This document shows positions 6,649 through 15,590 of a stretch of 45,743 bases of DNA, piece by piece. Origin of the DNA: Bacteroidota bacterium. GTDB lineage: Bacteria; Bacteroidota; Bacteroidia; Bacteroidales; JABHKC01. The translations under genes were made by a program, and so were the position numbers. The stretch covers positions 1 through 45,743 of the forward strand of contig JABHKC010000204.1 of NCBI GenBank assembly GCA_018692315.1. Direction: 5' to 3'. The first letter of the stretch is position 1. Each line of letters opens with the position of its first letter. The notes below the pieces were generated by a model that saw only the letters and a list, made by a program, of their open reading frames with translations, made no database searches and was not told the origin of the DNA.

Positions 6649-9009
6649 CTAAAACGATTGGTTTTCGGTGCGGGAAATCACTTCTTTTTGCAGGTCTTTG
6701 TTCATATCGTTGAAATAGTCGCTATAGCCTGCCATTCTAACCAACAAATCTTTATATTCGTCTGGCAATTTTTGTGCTTTTTGCAATGTTGCAGTGTCCA
6801 CAACATTGAATTGGATGTGATGCCCACCAAGTGAAAAATATGCTCTGATAAGTTTTCCAAGTTTTTCAATATCCTCATCATTTTTAAGAAGTTGAGGAAG
6901 AAAACGCAAGTTTAGCAGCGTTCCGCCCGAGCGAGTTTGGTCTAATTTGCTTAGTGAGCGGATAACAGCAGTCGGCCCAAACTTATCGCAGCCTTGCGAG
7001 GGTGATGTTCCATCGGAAATTGGTTTTCCGGCAAGGCGGCCATTTGGTGTAGCTCCTAAAACTTTTCCAAAATAGATATGGCAAGTAGTAGATAACATAT
7101 TCAAATGGTATTTTCCGCCCTTCACGTTTGGTTTTCCATCTATAGCCTTGAGCAAATCGTTATATAAATTCACGGCTATTTCGTCAGCAAAATTATTGTC
7201 GTTTCCAAAAAACGGGGTTTTATTGATAATCCTTTGACGCAAAATTTCTTCAGACTCAAAGTTTTTAGCTAAAGCTGATAAAATCTGGTTCATAGTGAAA
7301 GTATTATCTTCGAATACATGTTTTTTTATAGCTGACAAACTATCGGTGATTGTTCCCAGCCCAGTACATTGAATGTAGTTTGTGTTATAACGTGGCCCTT
7401 CATTGTAATAATCTTTTCCTTTAGAAATGCAATCGTCTATAACAACTGAAAGGAAAGGTGCAGGAGCGTATTTTGCAAACATTTTGTCTATATAATTGCT
7501 CACCCTGATTTTCTGATCAATGACGAAATTCAGTTGTTTAATAAAAGCATTGTATAAATCATGATATGTTTTGAATGAATTTGGATTTCCGGTTTCTAAG
7601 GTAACAAATTTTCCGGTAAGTGGGTCTGTGCCATTGTTTAGCGTAATCTCCAAAATTTTAGGAACATTCAGGTATCCTGTCAGTAGAAATGCTTCTTTGC
7701 CGAAAGCACCAACTTCAATGCAGCCGCTACATCCGCCTTCGCGAGCATCTAATAAAGTTTTGCCCATACTTAACATTTCCATGATGTAGGTGTCGGTGTT
7801 GAAAATCGAAGGGTAGCCATAGCCTTTTCGAATTACTTTGATGGCAGAATGTAAGAATTTATTGGGTGTTTTTGTACTGATATGAACCGATGTGCCTGGT
7901 TGTAGCAAATGCAATTCCTCGGTGGCTTCGAGCATAATGTAGGAAAGTTCGCTTACAGCATTGGAACCGTCAGGCTTCAGTCCTCCAAGATTTATATTTG
8001 TGAAATCGTTGTAGGTTCCGCTTTCTTTTGCAGTGATTCCAACTTTTGGAGGTGCAGGTTGGTTGTTTACTTTTATCCAGAGGCAGCAAATTAGTTCTTT
8101 TGCATTTTGGCGGCTCAGTGTTCCTTCGGCAATTTCTTTTTCGAAAAAAGGAGTTAAATGTTGGTCGAAATGTCCTGGGTTCATTGCATCCCAGCCGTTT
8201 AGTTCGGTAATGGTTCCGAGATGAACAAACCAGTACATTTGCACTGCTTCCCAAAAATTGCGAGCTGCATTTGCCGGTACCCTTCGACAAACTTCAGCAA
8301 TTTTTATTAGTTCTTTTTTTCGATTTGGATTAGTTTCGGTTTGGGATTTTTTTTCAGCTAAAGCTGAATGTCGTTGAGCAAAGAGAATGACAGCATCGCA
8401 AGCTATGTCCATAGCTTTCAGTTGTTCGGCTTTATTTGTAGCCTCGGGATCGTTCAAATAGTCTAAAGAATTTATATGAGACCGAATTTCTTTTTTGAAA
8501 TCGTTCATGCCTTTTTTGTAGATTTTGCCATCTAAGGCAGTATGTCCGGGTGCCCGCTGTTCCATAAATTCGGTGAACAGCCCGGCTTCGTAAGCTCGTT
8601 TCCATTCTTGTGGAACATGTTCGAAAATTCGCTCTCGTTGTGTTCTTCCTTGCCAGTATGGAATTACCTCTTTTTCGTATTTGTCGATAGCGCTTTGATT
8701 TATCGAATATTTTTGTTGTTTCCGATTATTCAAAATATATAGGTCTTCTACACTATGACAAGTAAGTTCCGGAAAAGTTGGAACTGCTTTTGGAAATGGT
8801 CCTCGTTCGCCTACAATCAATTCGCCGCCACCCATGTATAAGGTTTTTTTCTGGCAGTGGTCGTAAAAACTTAAAGCCCGCAAAACAGGAATTGAGTGTT
8901 TTCCGTAATTTTTTTCATAAAAATCTGTTTGATGCAAAGCACGCTCAATGGAAATGCTTGGTTCAGCTTCGTAGCTAAGTTTTCTTAAACGGTTTATTCT
9001 TTTGTTCAT
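6649..9009 (-). CDS. hypD: Glycyl radical enzyme, probable trans-4-hydroxy-L-proline dehydratase
   Basis: 786 residues, full length. The thiyl-radical Cys is C430 (GCSGCIEVG), the acid/base Glu is E432, and the glycyl radical is G761 in VRMAGYSDYF. Comparing with Clostridioides difficile HypD from memory, all active-site residues I recall (F152, H160, D278, S334, D339, F340, Y450, T645, G765) are present at a constant offset of 4: F148, H156, D274, S330, D335, F336, Y446, T641, G761. This favours HypD, which dehydrates 4-hydroxyproline to pyrroline-5-carboxylate, over PFL (which has adjacent Cys-Cys), choline lyase or glycerol dehydratase. An extra cysteine, C427, is unusual (Thr in the recalled HypD). 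The reductase ProC is not in this window. Cytoplasmic, strictly anaerobic. Confidence 0.85.
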   Translation of the reverse strand: MNKRINRLRKLSYEAEPSISIERALHQTDFYEKNYGKHSIPVLRALSFYDHCQKKTLYMGGGELIVGERGPFPKAVPTFPELTCHSVEDLYILNNRKQQKYSINQSAIDKYEKEVIPYWQGRTQRERIFEHVPQEWKRAYEAGLFTEFMEQRAPGHTALDGKIYKKGMNDFKKEIRSHINSLDYLNDPEATNKAEQLKAMDIACDAVILFAQRHSALAEKKSQTETNPNRKKELIKIAEVCRRVPANAARNFWEAVQMYWFVHLGTITELNGWDAMNPGHFDQHLTPFFEKEIAEGTLSRQNAKELICCLWIKVNNQPAPPKVGITAKESGTYNDFTNINLGGLKPDGSNAVSELSYIMLEATEELHLLQPGTSVHISTKTPNKFLHSAIKVIRKGYGYPSIFNTDTYIMEMLSMGKTLLDAREGGCSGCIEVGAFGKEAFLLTGYLNVPKILEITLNNGTDPLTGKFVTLETGNPNSFKTYHDLYNAFIKQLNFVIDQKIRVSNYIDKMFAKYAPAPFLSVVIDDCISKGKDYYNEGPRYNTNYIQCTGLGTITDSLSAIKKHVFEDNTFTMNQILSALAKNFESEEILRQRIINKTPFFGNDNNFADEIAVNLYNDLLKAIDGKPNVKGGKYHLNMLSTTCHIYFGKVLGATPNGRLAGKPISDGTSPSQGCDKFGPTAVIRSLSKLDQTRSGGTLLNLRFLPQLLKNDEDIEKLGKLIRAYFSLGGHHIQFNVVDTATLQKAQKLPDEYKDLLVRMAGYSDYFNDMNKDLQKEVISRTENQSF

Positions 9010-9027
9010 TCAGTTTATTTTTTCGAC

Positions 9028-9143
9028 CAATCCGTAGGATTGAGATGTTTATAGAAATCTTCGGATGGATGGAGATTCGACCCCGATGGGGTCGCAAAAA
9101 AAAGCATTGCTTTTTTCTATAAACATTTGAATCCTTCGGATTC
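9028..9143. repeat. Nested five-hairpin palindromic element
   Basis: Five perfect inverted repeats in 116 bp. Outer left is CAATCC-gta-GGATTG (9028-9042). A 13-bp pair, ATGTTTATAGAAA (9045-9057) with TTTCTATAAACAT (9114-9126), encloses two inner hairpins: CGACCCC-gat-GGGGTCG (9078-9094) and AAAAAAGC-att-GCTTTTTT (9098-9116, sharing its last three bases with the long stem). Outer right is GAATCC-ttc-GGATTC (9129-9143). It lies between aroC and hypD, both on the minus strand, and would fold in RNA or single-stranded DNA. Likely a dispersed Bacteroidota palindromic repeat; it may also separate the two transcription units. Confidence 0.85.
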
Positions 9144-9175
9144 TTTCATAAATTTTATTCTTTTATCAATATACA

Positions 9176-10156
9176 CTACTTCCTGTTTTGATTTTGAAAC
9201 ATCAAATCTGCCAAAGCAATTGCAGTGGCGGCTTCAACAATTGGAGGCATACGCATAGCCATGCATGCATCATGGCGACCCTTAATATGCAGATTGGTGA
9301 GTTCTTTAGTTTTAAAGTTCATGGTTTTTTGGCTTAAAGCAATACTCGAAGTGGGTTTTACTGCAAGTTTGAAAAACAAATCGTTGCCGTTTGCTATACC
9401 GCCATTTATCCCGCCGGAATTGTTTGTTTCGGTTTTTCCGAAAATATCAATAATATTGTCGTTGCATTCGCTTCCTTTCATTTTTGCAGCAGCGAAACCG
9501 GCACCAAATTCAATAGCTTTCACTCCGGGAATAGAAAAAATCAGATGGCTAATGTATGATTCGAGCGAATAGAAAAATGGTTCACCAAGTCCGATTTTCA
9601 TATTTTTTGCAGTACAGGAAATAATTCCACCAATAGAATCTTTTGCCTTAATTGCTTCATTTATTGCCAGATTGAAGTCTGTTTTACCACAGATTTCCTC
9701 AATTTTGGCTACAATTGAAATTGGTTGAATAATTTTTTTTGCGATTACGCCGGCTGCCACCATACCCAAAGTAATTCTGCCGGAAAAATGCCCTCCGCCT
9801 CTATGGTCGTTGAAATTTCTAAATTTTTTTTGAGCTACAAAATCGGCATGGCCAGGGCGTGGTGTATTTTTTAGATTTTCATAATCTTCAGGTTTTGCAT
9901 TCAAATTTTCGAATAAAATAGATATTGGGGAGCCTGTTGAAAATCCATTGTGCACTCCGCTTAATAGTTTTGGGTAATCGCTTTCGGAGCGAGAGCTTGT
10001 GCCTTTAGTCCCGGTTTTGCGACGAGCAAGATCGACTAGAAAATCACTCTCTGAAATTGCAATTCCAGCAGGACAGCCATCAATAATTACACCGACTGAA
10101 ACTCCGTGAGACTCACCAAAAACTGTTAATTTAAATATTTTTCCAAAAGTGTTCAT
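9176..10156 (-). CDS. aroC: Chorismate synthase
   Basis: 326 residues. Family signatures in order: FGESHGVSVGVIIDGCPAG at the N terminus, RPGHAD near 94-99, DHRGGGHFSGR near 109-119, and GRHDACMAMRMPPIVEAA near the C terminus. It converts 5-enolpyruvylshikimate-3-phosphate to chorismate using reduced FMN, the last shikimate step. Slightly shorter than the usual 350-390 residues, but both ends are present, so it is a compact form and not a truncation. It starts 9 bp after aroA and ends the aro run. Cytoplasmic. Confidence 0.97.
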   Translation of the reverse strand: MNTFGKIFKLTVFGESHGVSVGVIIDGCPAGIAISESDFLVDLARRKTGTKGTSSRSESDYPKLLSGVHNGFSTGSPISILFENLNAKPEDYENLKNTPRPGHADFVAQKKFRNFNDHRGGGHFSGRITLGMVAAGVIAKKIIQPISIVAKIEEICGKTDFNLAINEAIKAKDSIGGIISCTAKNMKIGLGEPFFYSLESYISHLIFSIPGVKAIEFGAGFAAAKMKGSECNDNIIDIFGKTETNNSGGINGGIANGNDLFFKLAVKPTSSIALSQKTMNFKTKELTNLHIKGRHDACMAMRMPPIVEAATAIALADLMFQNQNRK

Positions 10157-10165
10157 TTTGTTTTT

Positions 10166-11428
10166 TTAATAAGTCTGAATTATATTTCCACCTATTGATT
10201 GAAAATTTTCAAAAAAAGCTGGATAAGATTTTGAGACGCATGAACAATCATTAATTTCAAGTTCAGCTTTGGTTCTTATTGCAGCTACTGCAAGTGCCAT
10301 GGCAATTCGATGGTCGTTGTGCGAAAATGTTTTTCCTCCAATGATTTCACCACCTTCAATTTTCATGATATTGCCATCAGTTGAAATTTTGATACCTAAT
10401 TTTTCAAATTCATTTTTAAGGCTTGCTGCTCGGTTGCTTTCTTTATGAATAAGTCTGTCAGCACCATGCAAAATAGTTGTTCCCGAGCAATTTGCAGCCA
10501 AAGCCACGAGGGGAGGAAATAAATCGGGGCAATCGCTGGCATCCATTTCAAAAGCATTTAATTTGTCTTTTTTTACTTCTATGTTGTTGCGATTGGTTAT
10601 GATTTTAGCACCTGCCATTTTCACTGCTTCCAATATTTTTATGTCTGCTTGTTTTGAGTTTATATTTAGATTTTCGATTTGCAAATTTCCGCCCAAAGCA
10701 CCAGCCACAATCAGAAATGCTGCACCACTCCAATCCCCTTCAACATTAAATTCTTTCGGATGATATAACTGATTTCCTCTAATTTTGAATAATTTGTAAT
10801 TGTTGTGTGTGATTTTAATTCCAAAATCGTTTAAAACGCTGATTGTTAAATCAATGTACGGCTTGCTCTTAAGATTCTCAACTATAAGTTCCGAATTACT
10901 TTTCAGCAAAGGCAAAGCAAACAACAAGCCGGTGAGAAATTGTGAACTTTGCGAACCGTCTAGTTTTGCAGTTCCACCGTTTAGCCGACCTTTAACAAAT
11001 ACAGGAAGATAGCCATTTTTTGTGCGACATTCTGCACCAAATTGTGCGAGCGTTTTTTCAATTTCGAAAACAGGACGAGACATTAAAGAACCTTTTCCGG
11101 TTATGCAAATTTGTGTTTCGCAAAGTGCAGCTATAGCTGAAAACATTCTTAAACACAAACCTGACTCGCCGGCATCTATAGTGTTTTTTTTAGGATGAAA
11201 ATTTCCTTCGATGAAAATCTCATTTTTCTTCTTGGTGATTTTCGCTCCAAGATTTTTTGCAATATTTAAGGCAGAAACTGTATCGTGGCAAAAAGTTGGG
11301 TTTTTGATAATAGATTTTCCATTTGCTAAAATTGCAGCGGTAATTGCCCGTATCAAATGGCTTTTTGATGCGGGTGCTGTTATTGTTCCGTTTATTTTCG
11401 ATGGTATAATTTTTTTCTTCATCTGCAC
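10166..11428 (-). CDS. aroA: 3-phosphoshikimate 1-carboxyvinyltransferase (EPSP synthase)
   Basis: 420 residues. The substrate loop TAPASKSHLIRA gives K22 and R27. GESGLCLRMF corresponds to the GNAGTxxR motif, followed by SRPVFE, a DGSQSSQFLTGLLFA segment and the catalytic-Asp region DCPDLFPPLVALAA. The C-terminal half has HNDHRIAMALAVAA and SKSYPAFFENFQSIGG. It transfers enolpyruvate from PEP to shikimate-3-phosphate. Start is Met1 or Met3 (MQMKKK); both fit. It is separated from the upstream mrr gene by 125 bp containing a palindrome, so it may have its own promoter or be read through. Confidence 0.97.
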   Translation of the reverse strand: MQMKKKIIPSKINGTITAPASKSHLIRAITAAILANGKSIIKNPTFCHDTVSALNIAKNLGAKITKKKNEIFIEGNFHPKKNTIDAGESGLCLRMFSAIAALCETQICITGKGSLMSRPVFEIEKTLAQFGAECRTKNGYLPVFVKGRLNGGTAKLDGSQSSQFLTGLLFALPLLKSNSELIVENLKSKPYIDLTISVLNDFGIKITHNNYKLFKIRGNQLYHPKEFNVEGDWSGAAFLIVAGALGGNLQIENLNINSKQADIKILEAVKMAGAKIITNRNNIEVKKDKLNAFEMDASDCPDLFPPLVALAANCSGTTILHGADRLIHKESNRAASLKNEFEKLGIKISTDGNIMKIEGGEIIGGKTFSHNDHRIAMALAVAAIRTKAELEINDCSCVSKSYPAFFENFQSIGGNIIQTY

Positions 11429-11467
11429 AATAGTGTTTCTTGCAATAATGTAAAGTTAGTCTGTTAT

Positions 11468-11500
11468 AGACCCTGTGGGTTTTTAAAACCCGCAGGGTCT
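11468..11500. repeat. Palindromic repeat / possible transcript hairpin
   Basis: AGACCCTGTGGGTTTT is followed at once by its near-perfect inverse AAAACCCGCAGGGTCT, giving a 16-bp arm with one G-T pair. It lies between the stop of mrr and the start of aroA. This CCCTG(T/C)GGGTTTT type of palindrome has the look of the dispersed repeats common in Bacteroidota intergenic DNA. It has no pure T tract, so terminator activity is uncertain. Confidence 0.75.
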
Positions 11501-11553
11501 GGCTCAATTAAATTTGAAAATCCGGTTCTTTTTTCATGGTATATCAGCGACAC

Positions 11554-12423
11554 TTACTTCATAAAATCTATAAAAAACTCTTTATCAATGTCATAAACAA
11601 TTTTTGGTTTAAGGCCTAATTCATTTTTTTCAAATAATTCGACTAGTATTTCACCGTCAACTAATTCAACAGGTGGAGCTCCATCTCTAATTGCTTCCTT
11701 TTTTGCATCCTGCGTAAATCGCCCTGTTGTAATTATAATTCCTTTGTCTGCACGACCTTGCATAGCTCCTCTAAAATCTCTAATTGTTGAAGATCCAACT
11801 GTTCCTTGATATCTTTTTGCTTGAAATAGTACCTTAAAACTCATTAATGGATTTATTTCTAAAATACCTTCACCATCTATTCCGCCATCTCCAGATTTCC
11901 CGGTAACCACAACTTTTTTAAAACCAGACTCTCTTAATAGTCTTTGGCAAATTCTTTCAAATCCTTTTGGAGATAGATTTTGCAAAATCGTCAACAAGTC
12001 ATCTGATAATCCTTCAACATTTATTACTTGTTCTTCAATATCATCAACCTGTACTTTTGTTTCTTTTTTTGTTTTCTTACCCTTTTGAATAAATTTCGAT
12101 TGAACTTCTTTAAAGAGTTTTAATGAGTCTTCAAAAGACAATTTAGTTTCTGCACCCTTAGTTGTTAAACTCCAAATTCCTCTTTTCGAAGAATCATCTA
12201 AAAGTCCTGACTTAACTAAATATATTCTTGCCCAGGCAATTTGATTTCGAACTCTTGTAGCCCCACTTTGTAATTTTTCTTCCAATTCTGATTCGGGAAT
12301 ATTCATTCTCTCAACCACCAAATCTGTTACCTCACTTGAATTCCCCGAACCTCCAAGTTCATTAAGAACATTGATAATAGGGTTTAAAAATCGAAGAAAT
12401 ATTGGTCTTTTTTTTTCGCTCAT
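11554..12423 (-). CDS. mrr: Mrr-type restriction endonuclease (type IV)
   Basis: 289 residues. The N-terminal 95 resemble the Mrr_N winged-helix region (FLRFLNPIINVLNELGG, ARIYLVKSGLL, GIWSLTTKG). The catalytic domain begins about 150: GFERICQRLLRESGF, then KSGDGGIDGEG and FQAKRY. The PD-(D/E)xK nuclease residues are D183, Q201 and K203 (QxK variant). A basic linker (113-125, many Lys) joins them. Family members cut DNA carrying modified bases. No methyltransferase lies nearby, which fits a type IV enzyme. The gene sits between aroD and aroA in the same direction and breaks up the shikimate cluster, suggesting insertion by transfer. The ORF is intact with all catalytic residues. Confidence 0.93.
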   Translation of the reverse strand: MSEKKRPIFLRFLNPIINVLNELGGSGNSSEVTDLVVERMNIPESELEEKLQSGATRVRNQIAWARIYLVKSGLLDDSSKRGIWSLTTKGAETKLSFEDSLKLFKEVQSKFIQKGKKTKKETKVQVDDIEEQVINVEGLSDDLLTILQNLSPKGFERICQRLLRESGFKKVVVTGKSGDGGIDGEGILEINPLMSFKVLFQAKRYQGTVGSSTIRDFRGAMQGRADKGIIITTGRFTQDAKKEAIRDGAPPVELVDGEILVELFEKNELGLKPKIVYDIDKEFFIDFMK

Positions 12424-12520
12424 TTATTTGTCTTTAGATTAGGATTCTTCTTTTTATTAGCAAGCCTTACCTTAATAGTACATTGCATTTAATTTTATAC
12501 AGAAAAAAAGCTTTAACTCA

Positions 12521-13165
12521 TTAACAAACGTCATTTAAAGTATTCAAAACCGCAAGCATTTCCTCTTTTCCTAATTGGCCGGGGGCAATTGTTTTTGAAG
12601 AAGAGACGGCTGCATAAGTAAATTCCGCTCCGAGTAATGGAGCTATAATTCTTGTAATTTTTCCTTTATCGCCCATACCAAAACTTATTATTTTTTCTGT
12701 ACGTTCGTAAAGAGAAAGGATTTTTGCATTGTCGGCATTCGAATTTATCATTGTCGAGATTTTTACAATATCTGCTCCGAGCTTGAAACAATTTGTGGCA
12801 ATTTCGTTTAGTTCTGAAGTTGAAGGAGTTTGCTGAAAATTATGATAAGAAATTATGATTGAGCAATTATTTTTTTTAGCTAATTCTATTAATTCCAATC
12901 TGTAATTTTCCGATGATTCATATTCGACATCGACATATTTGGCACCGGTTCCGATTGCAATTTTTAGTCGGTTCAGACATTCTTCATTGCTAAAAAATCC
13001 TCCGGTTTTGCAAGTTGCAATGGTCATTACCGGTAGTTTGAATAATTTTTCGATTTCTTCGTTGCTGAGGATAATTTTATCTAATCTTATCTCGTAAAGC
13101 TTATCGTTTTTTATGACTGATAAACAGGATTCAAAATTCCTTTCAGCTATGGTTACACACAACAT
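12521..13165 (-). CDS. aroD: 3-dehydroquinate dehydratase, type I
   Basis: 214 residues. Type I signatures: YEIRLD near 24-29, the catalytic His in SYHNF (H108), the Schiff-base lysine in ADIVKIST (K135), GDKGKITRI near 170, and SSSKTIAPGQL near the C terminus. It dehydrates 3-dehydroquinate to 3-dehydroshikimate through an imine. Its start overlaps the end of aroB by 23 bp, so translation is probably coupled. A gap of 97 bp separates it from mrr downstream. At the short end of the family (usual 220-255). Confidence 0.96.
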   Translation of the reverse strand: MLCVTIAERNFESCLSVIKNDKLYEIRLDKIILSNEEIEKLFKLPVMTIATCKTGGFFSNEECLNRLKIAIGTGAKYVDVEYESSENYRLELIELAKKNNCSIIISYHNFQQTPSTSELNEIATNCFKLGADIVKISTMINSNADNAKILSLYERTEKIISFGMGDKGKITRIIAPLLGAEFTYAAVSSSKTIAPGQLGKEEMLAVLNTLNDVC

Positions 13166-14180
13166 TTAGTAATTCCTCTAATTTTGAAATTGATATTTTT
13201 TTTATTTCAGCATCTCCAATTTTCCGTAAAAGAACAAAATTTATATTCTCATCCTCTCTTTTTTTGTCTTTTTTTATAAAATCAAAAACCTCCTGAGAAA
13301 GGATAGATAAATCGGTAGGAAGTTGAAAATTTTCTATGAGTTTAATTATTCTTTTTGCTTCAAAATCTGGCAAAATGCCAAGCTCAACGGAAATTTTTGT
13401 TGCCACAAGCATTCCAATACCTACAGCTTCGCCATGAAGAATGGTCGTTTTTTTTTCGATTGCATGAGCCAAGGTATGCCCAAAATTTAATTTTCGCCTT
13501 TCGCCATGTTCTTTTTCATCAATATTTACAATATCAGATTTTACAATCAGTGAGTCGAAAATAATTTTATTCATCACAGTTTTTTCATTTTGCAGAGCTT
13601 TCTGGAAGTTTTGTTCTAAAAATTCGAATAGCTGAAAATCTTTAATAGCCGCAGCTTTTATAATTTCAGCAAAACCGGAAATAAATATTTTTTTATTTAA
13701 TGTTGAAAGCATTTTTGAATCGCAAATAACAAAATCGGGCTGCGAAAATGTGCCAATCATATTTTTAAAAGCCAGAAAATTCACTCCGTTTTTCCCGCCC
13801 ACGCTGGCATCTACCTGCGACAGAAGTGTAGTAGAAACAAAACCAAAAGGCACACCTCGCATAAATGTAGTTGCAACAAAACCTACAATATCGCAGACAA
13901 TTCCTCCACCAATTCCAACTAAAAATGAAGATCGATCAAGCTCAAGTTCTATCAGTTTTTTGTAAATAAATGCAACAGTATCAAGGGTTTTAATTTTTTC
14001 ACCTTGCCCAATTTCTAAAGTAGGGAAGGGCGGAAAGTAGTTTTTGTAAAATTTGTAAACTACTGCATCGGTGATAATTACAACTTTCGTTTTTGGAAGG
14101 TAAGAGCCTAAGTTGTGCAACTTTTCTCCTATATGTATTTTAGAAATATTCGATTGTCCTTCAATGCTTAGAGTTTTCAT
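13143..14180 (-). CDS. aroB: 3-dehydroquinate synthase
   Basis: 345 residues. NAD-binding GIGGGIVCDIVGF near 89-101, then FVSTTLLSQVDASVGGKNG and the metal ligands E172 (GFAEIIK), H235 (NFGHTLAHAIE) and H249 (HGEAVGIGM) in the usual order. It makes 3-dehydroquinate from DAHP, the second step of the shikimate pathway. Its last codons overlap aroD. It follows the MCE-protein gene by 52 bp on the same strand, so the envelope genes upstream may lead into the aro run. Cytoplasmic. Confidence 0.97.
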   Translation of the reverse strand: MKTLSIEGQSNISKIHIGEKLHNLGSYLPKTKVVIITDAVVYKFYKNYFPPFPTLEIGQGEKIKTLDTVAFIYKKLIELELDRSSFLVGIGGGIVCDIVGFVATTFMRGVPFGFVSTTLLSQVDASVGGKNGVNFLAFKNMIGTFSQPDFVICDSKMLSTLNKKIFISGFAEIIKAAAIKDFQLFEFLEQNFQKALQNEKTVMNKIIFDSLIVKSDIVNIDEKEHGERRKLNFGHTLAHAIEKKTTILHGEAVGIGMLVATKISVELGILPDFEAKRIIKLIENFQLPTDLSILSQEVFDFIKKDKKREDENINFVLLRKIGDAEIKKISISKLEELLNVVCNHS

Positions 14181-14232
14181 TTCCTATGTCCTGTTTACCT
14201 TTAGCTGTTAGCTATTTGCTTTTAGCCAAAAG

Positions 14233-15528
14233 CTAACTCTTAACTTTAGTTGAGCCTTTGAATTTCACTCGTTTGCCATTTTTTGTAGCAACAATAAAAG
14301 CATCCGGGTAATAATTCCTAATAGAGTCGCAAAGTGCATGAATTTTATTGAAGTTTTGACTATTGCCGATGGTATATTTGTAAACTCCATCGTATTTGTA
14401 GCGTTCAATATTTTTGAGTCCTTTGAAAAAACGGGAATTTAGAGCTACTTTATTTTTCGATGAGCTTATTTGAATTTTATAGCTTAGGTCATTATCTTCC
14501 TCTTTCTTAGAATTCTTCTTTTTGTTTTTTGTTTTTTTGATAACATTTCCTTCTTCGTCTATTACATTTGTTTTGCCAAAATCGAAAAGTGAGTAGTGAA
14601 TATATCTTTTCGGATTTGTTCTGATATCTTTCAAAAGGAGGTCAAGCTGTTTACTGGAATTTTCGAGATTTTTATAAAGTTTATCGTCATTAATTAGCTG
14701 GCCTATAGAACCTTTTCCATTGTTAATATCTGAAATGACAGAGTTGATATTTTGGAGAGTATTGTTGGCATTATTAATTGTTGTGGCAAATTTTATGGCT
14801 GCAAGCGTATCGCTAATGTCTGAAAAATTTGAAATAATATGCTTAAGCTCGCCGCTGCTGCTGCTAAACATTGTTGTAACCGAATGGATATTTGCAAAAA
14901 TCTTCGAAACTTTTCCTTTTTCTACATCAACAAATTTGTTTAAATTTAAGGATGTTTTCTCCAGATTGTAGATGGTAGTATTGATGTTGGCAAAGGTCTG
15001 TTCAAGATTTTCACGTGTGTTTTCTGTAAAAATGTTTTGAATTACAACCAGCACAGAATCGATAGAACCCATAAGCCCTTCAGCTTTATATTTCAGAGGA
15101 AGCATCTGTGCATTCACTTCTTCTTTAAGTTCTTTTTCTATGTCGCTTAAAAGAGTATCGCCGGAAATGGCTATACTGGCTGAATCGGAGAAGATGAGCG
15201 AAATTGCTTTTGAACCCATCAAATCCATGCTATAGATTCTTGCTGTGCTATTTTTTGGAATCTTGATATCGTTTTCCATTATGAAATTTACGACCAATTT
15301 TCCTGAGTTATCAGATAAAAAATTTATGTCAATAACTTGCCCTACTTTAAATCCATTTATTGTAACAATGCTCGATTTTTTTAATCCGCCAATTTTATCG
15401 TAAACAATAAAATAATTGGTCGATTTTGACAATAGATTTTTCCCTTTCAGGAAATTAAATCCCCAGATTAGAACTGCAATGCTCACAAAAAATAGCAAAC
15501 CTATTTTTATATTTGTTGAAATTTTCAA
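14233..15528 (-). CDS. MlaD/MCE-domain protein with a SPOR-like C-terminal domain
   Basis: 431 residues. One N-terminal membrane segment (about 8-27: IGLLFFVSIAVLIWGFNFL), then an MCE/MlaD domain (about 36-115: YFIVYDKIGGLKKSSIVTI, GFKVGQVIDI). A long helical region (140-320) follows, then a basic linker (KKTKNKKKNSKKEE). Residues about 348-428 form a small alpha/beta domain beginning YKIQISSS that aligns along its length with the C terminus of the amidase next door (shared FKGLKNI, DG-x-x-KY, DAF and NGK). MCE proteins bind and move lipids across the periplasm. The SPOR-like tail is not usual in MlaD and suggests peptidoglycan binding. It lies 62 bp downstream of the amidase gene. Confidence 0.92.
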   Translation of the reverse strand: MKISTNIKIGLLFFVSIAVLIWGFNFLKGKNLLSKSTNYFIVYDKIGGLKKSSIVTINGFKVGQVIDINFLSDNSGKLVVNFIMENDIKIPKNSTARIYSMDLMGSKAISLIFSDSASIAISGDTLLSDIEKELKEEVNAQMLPLKYKAEGLMGSIDSVLVVIQNIFTENTRENLEQTFANINTTIYNLEKTSLNLNKFVDVEKGKVSKIFANIHSVTTMFSSSSGELKHIISNFSDISDTLAAIKFATTINNANNTLQNINSVISDINNGKGSIGQLINDDKLYKNLENSSKQLDLLLKDIRTNPKRYIHYSLFDFGKTNVIDEEGNVIKKTKNKKKNSKKEEDNDLSYKIQISSSKNKVALNSRFFKGLKNIERYKYDGVYKYTIGNSQNFNKIHALCDSIRNYYPDAFIVATKNGKRVKFKGSTKVKS

Positions 15529-15590
15529 AACAATAAATTTTTATAATCTACAAACGTAATTTTTCAATAAACATATTCAAAATTATTTCT

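Noticed and set aside
7970-8290. 106-codon frame antiparallel or out of frame within hypD
   Set aside because: Shadow of the hypD coding sequence in another frame; composition is Arg/Thr/Lys/Ser-rich and without motifs.
6649-9009. Pyruvate formate-lyase
   Set aside because: The active site has C-S-G-C with the Glu two residues after the Cys, not adjacent Cys-Cys, and the HypD pocket residues are present.
9176-10156. Truncated aroC
   Set aside because: The protein is shorter than average, but N- and C-terminal signatures are both intact.
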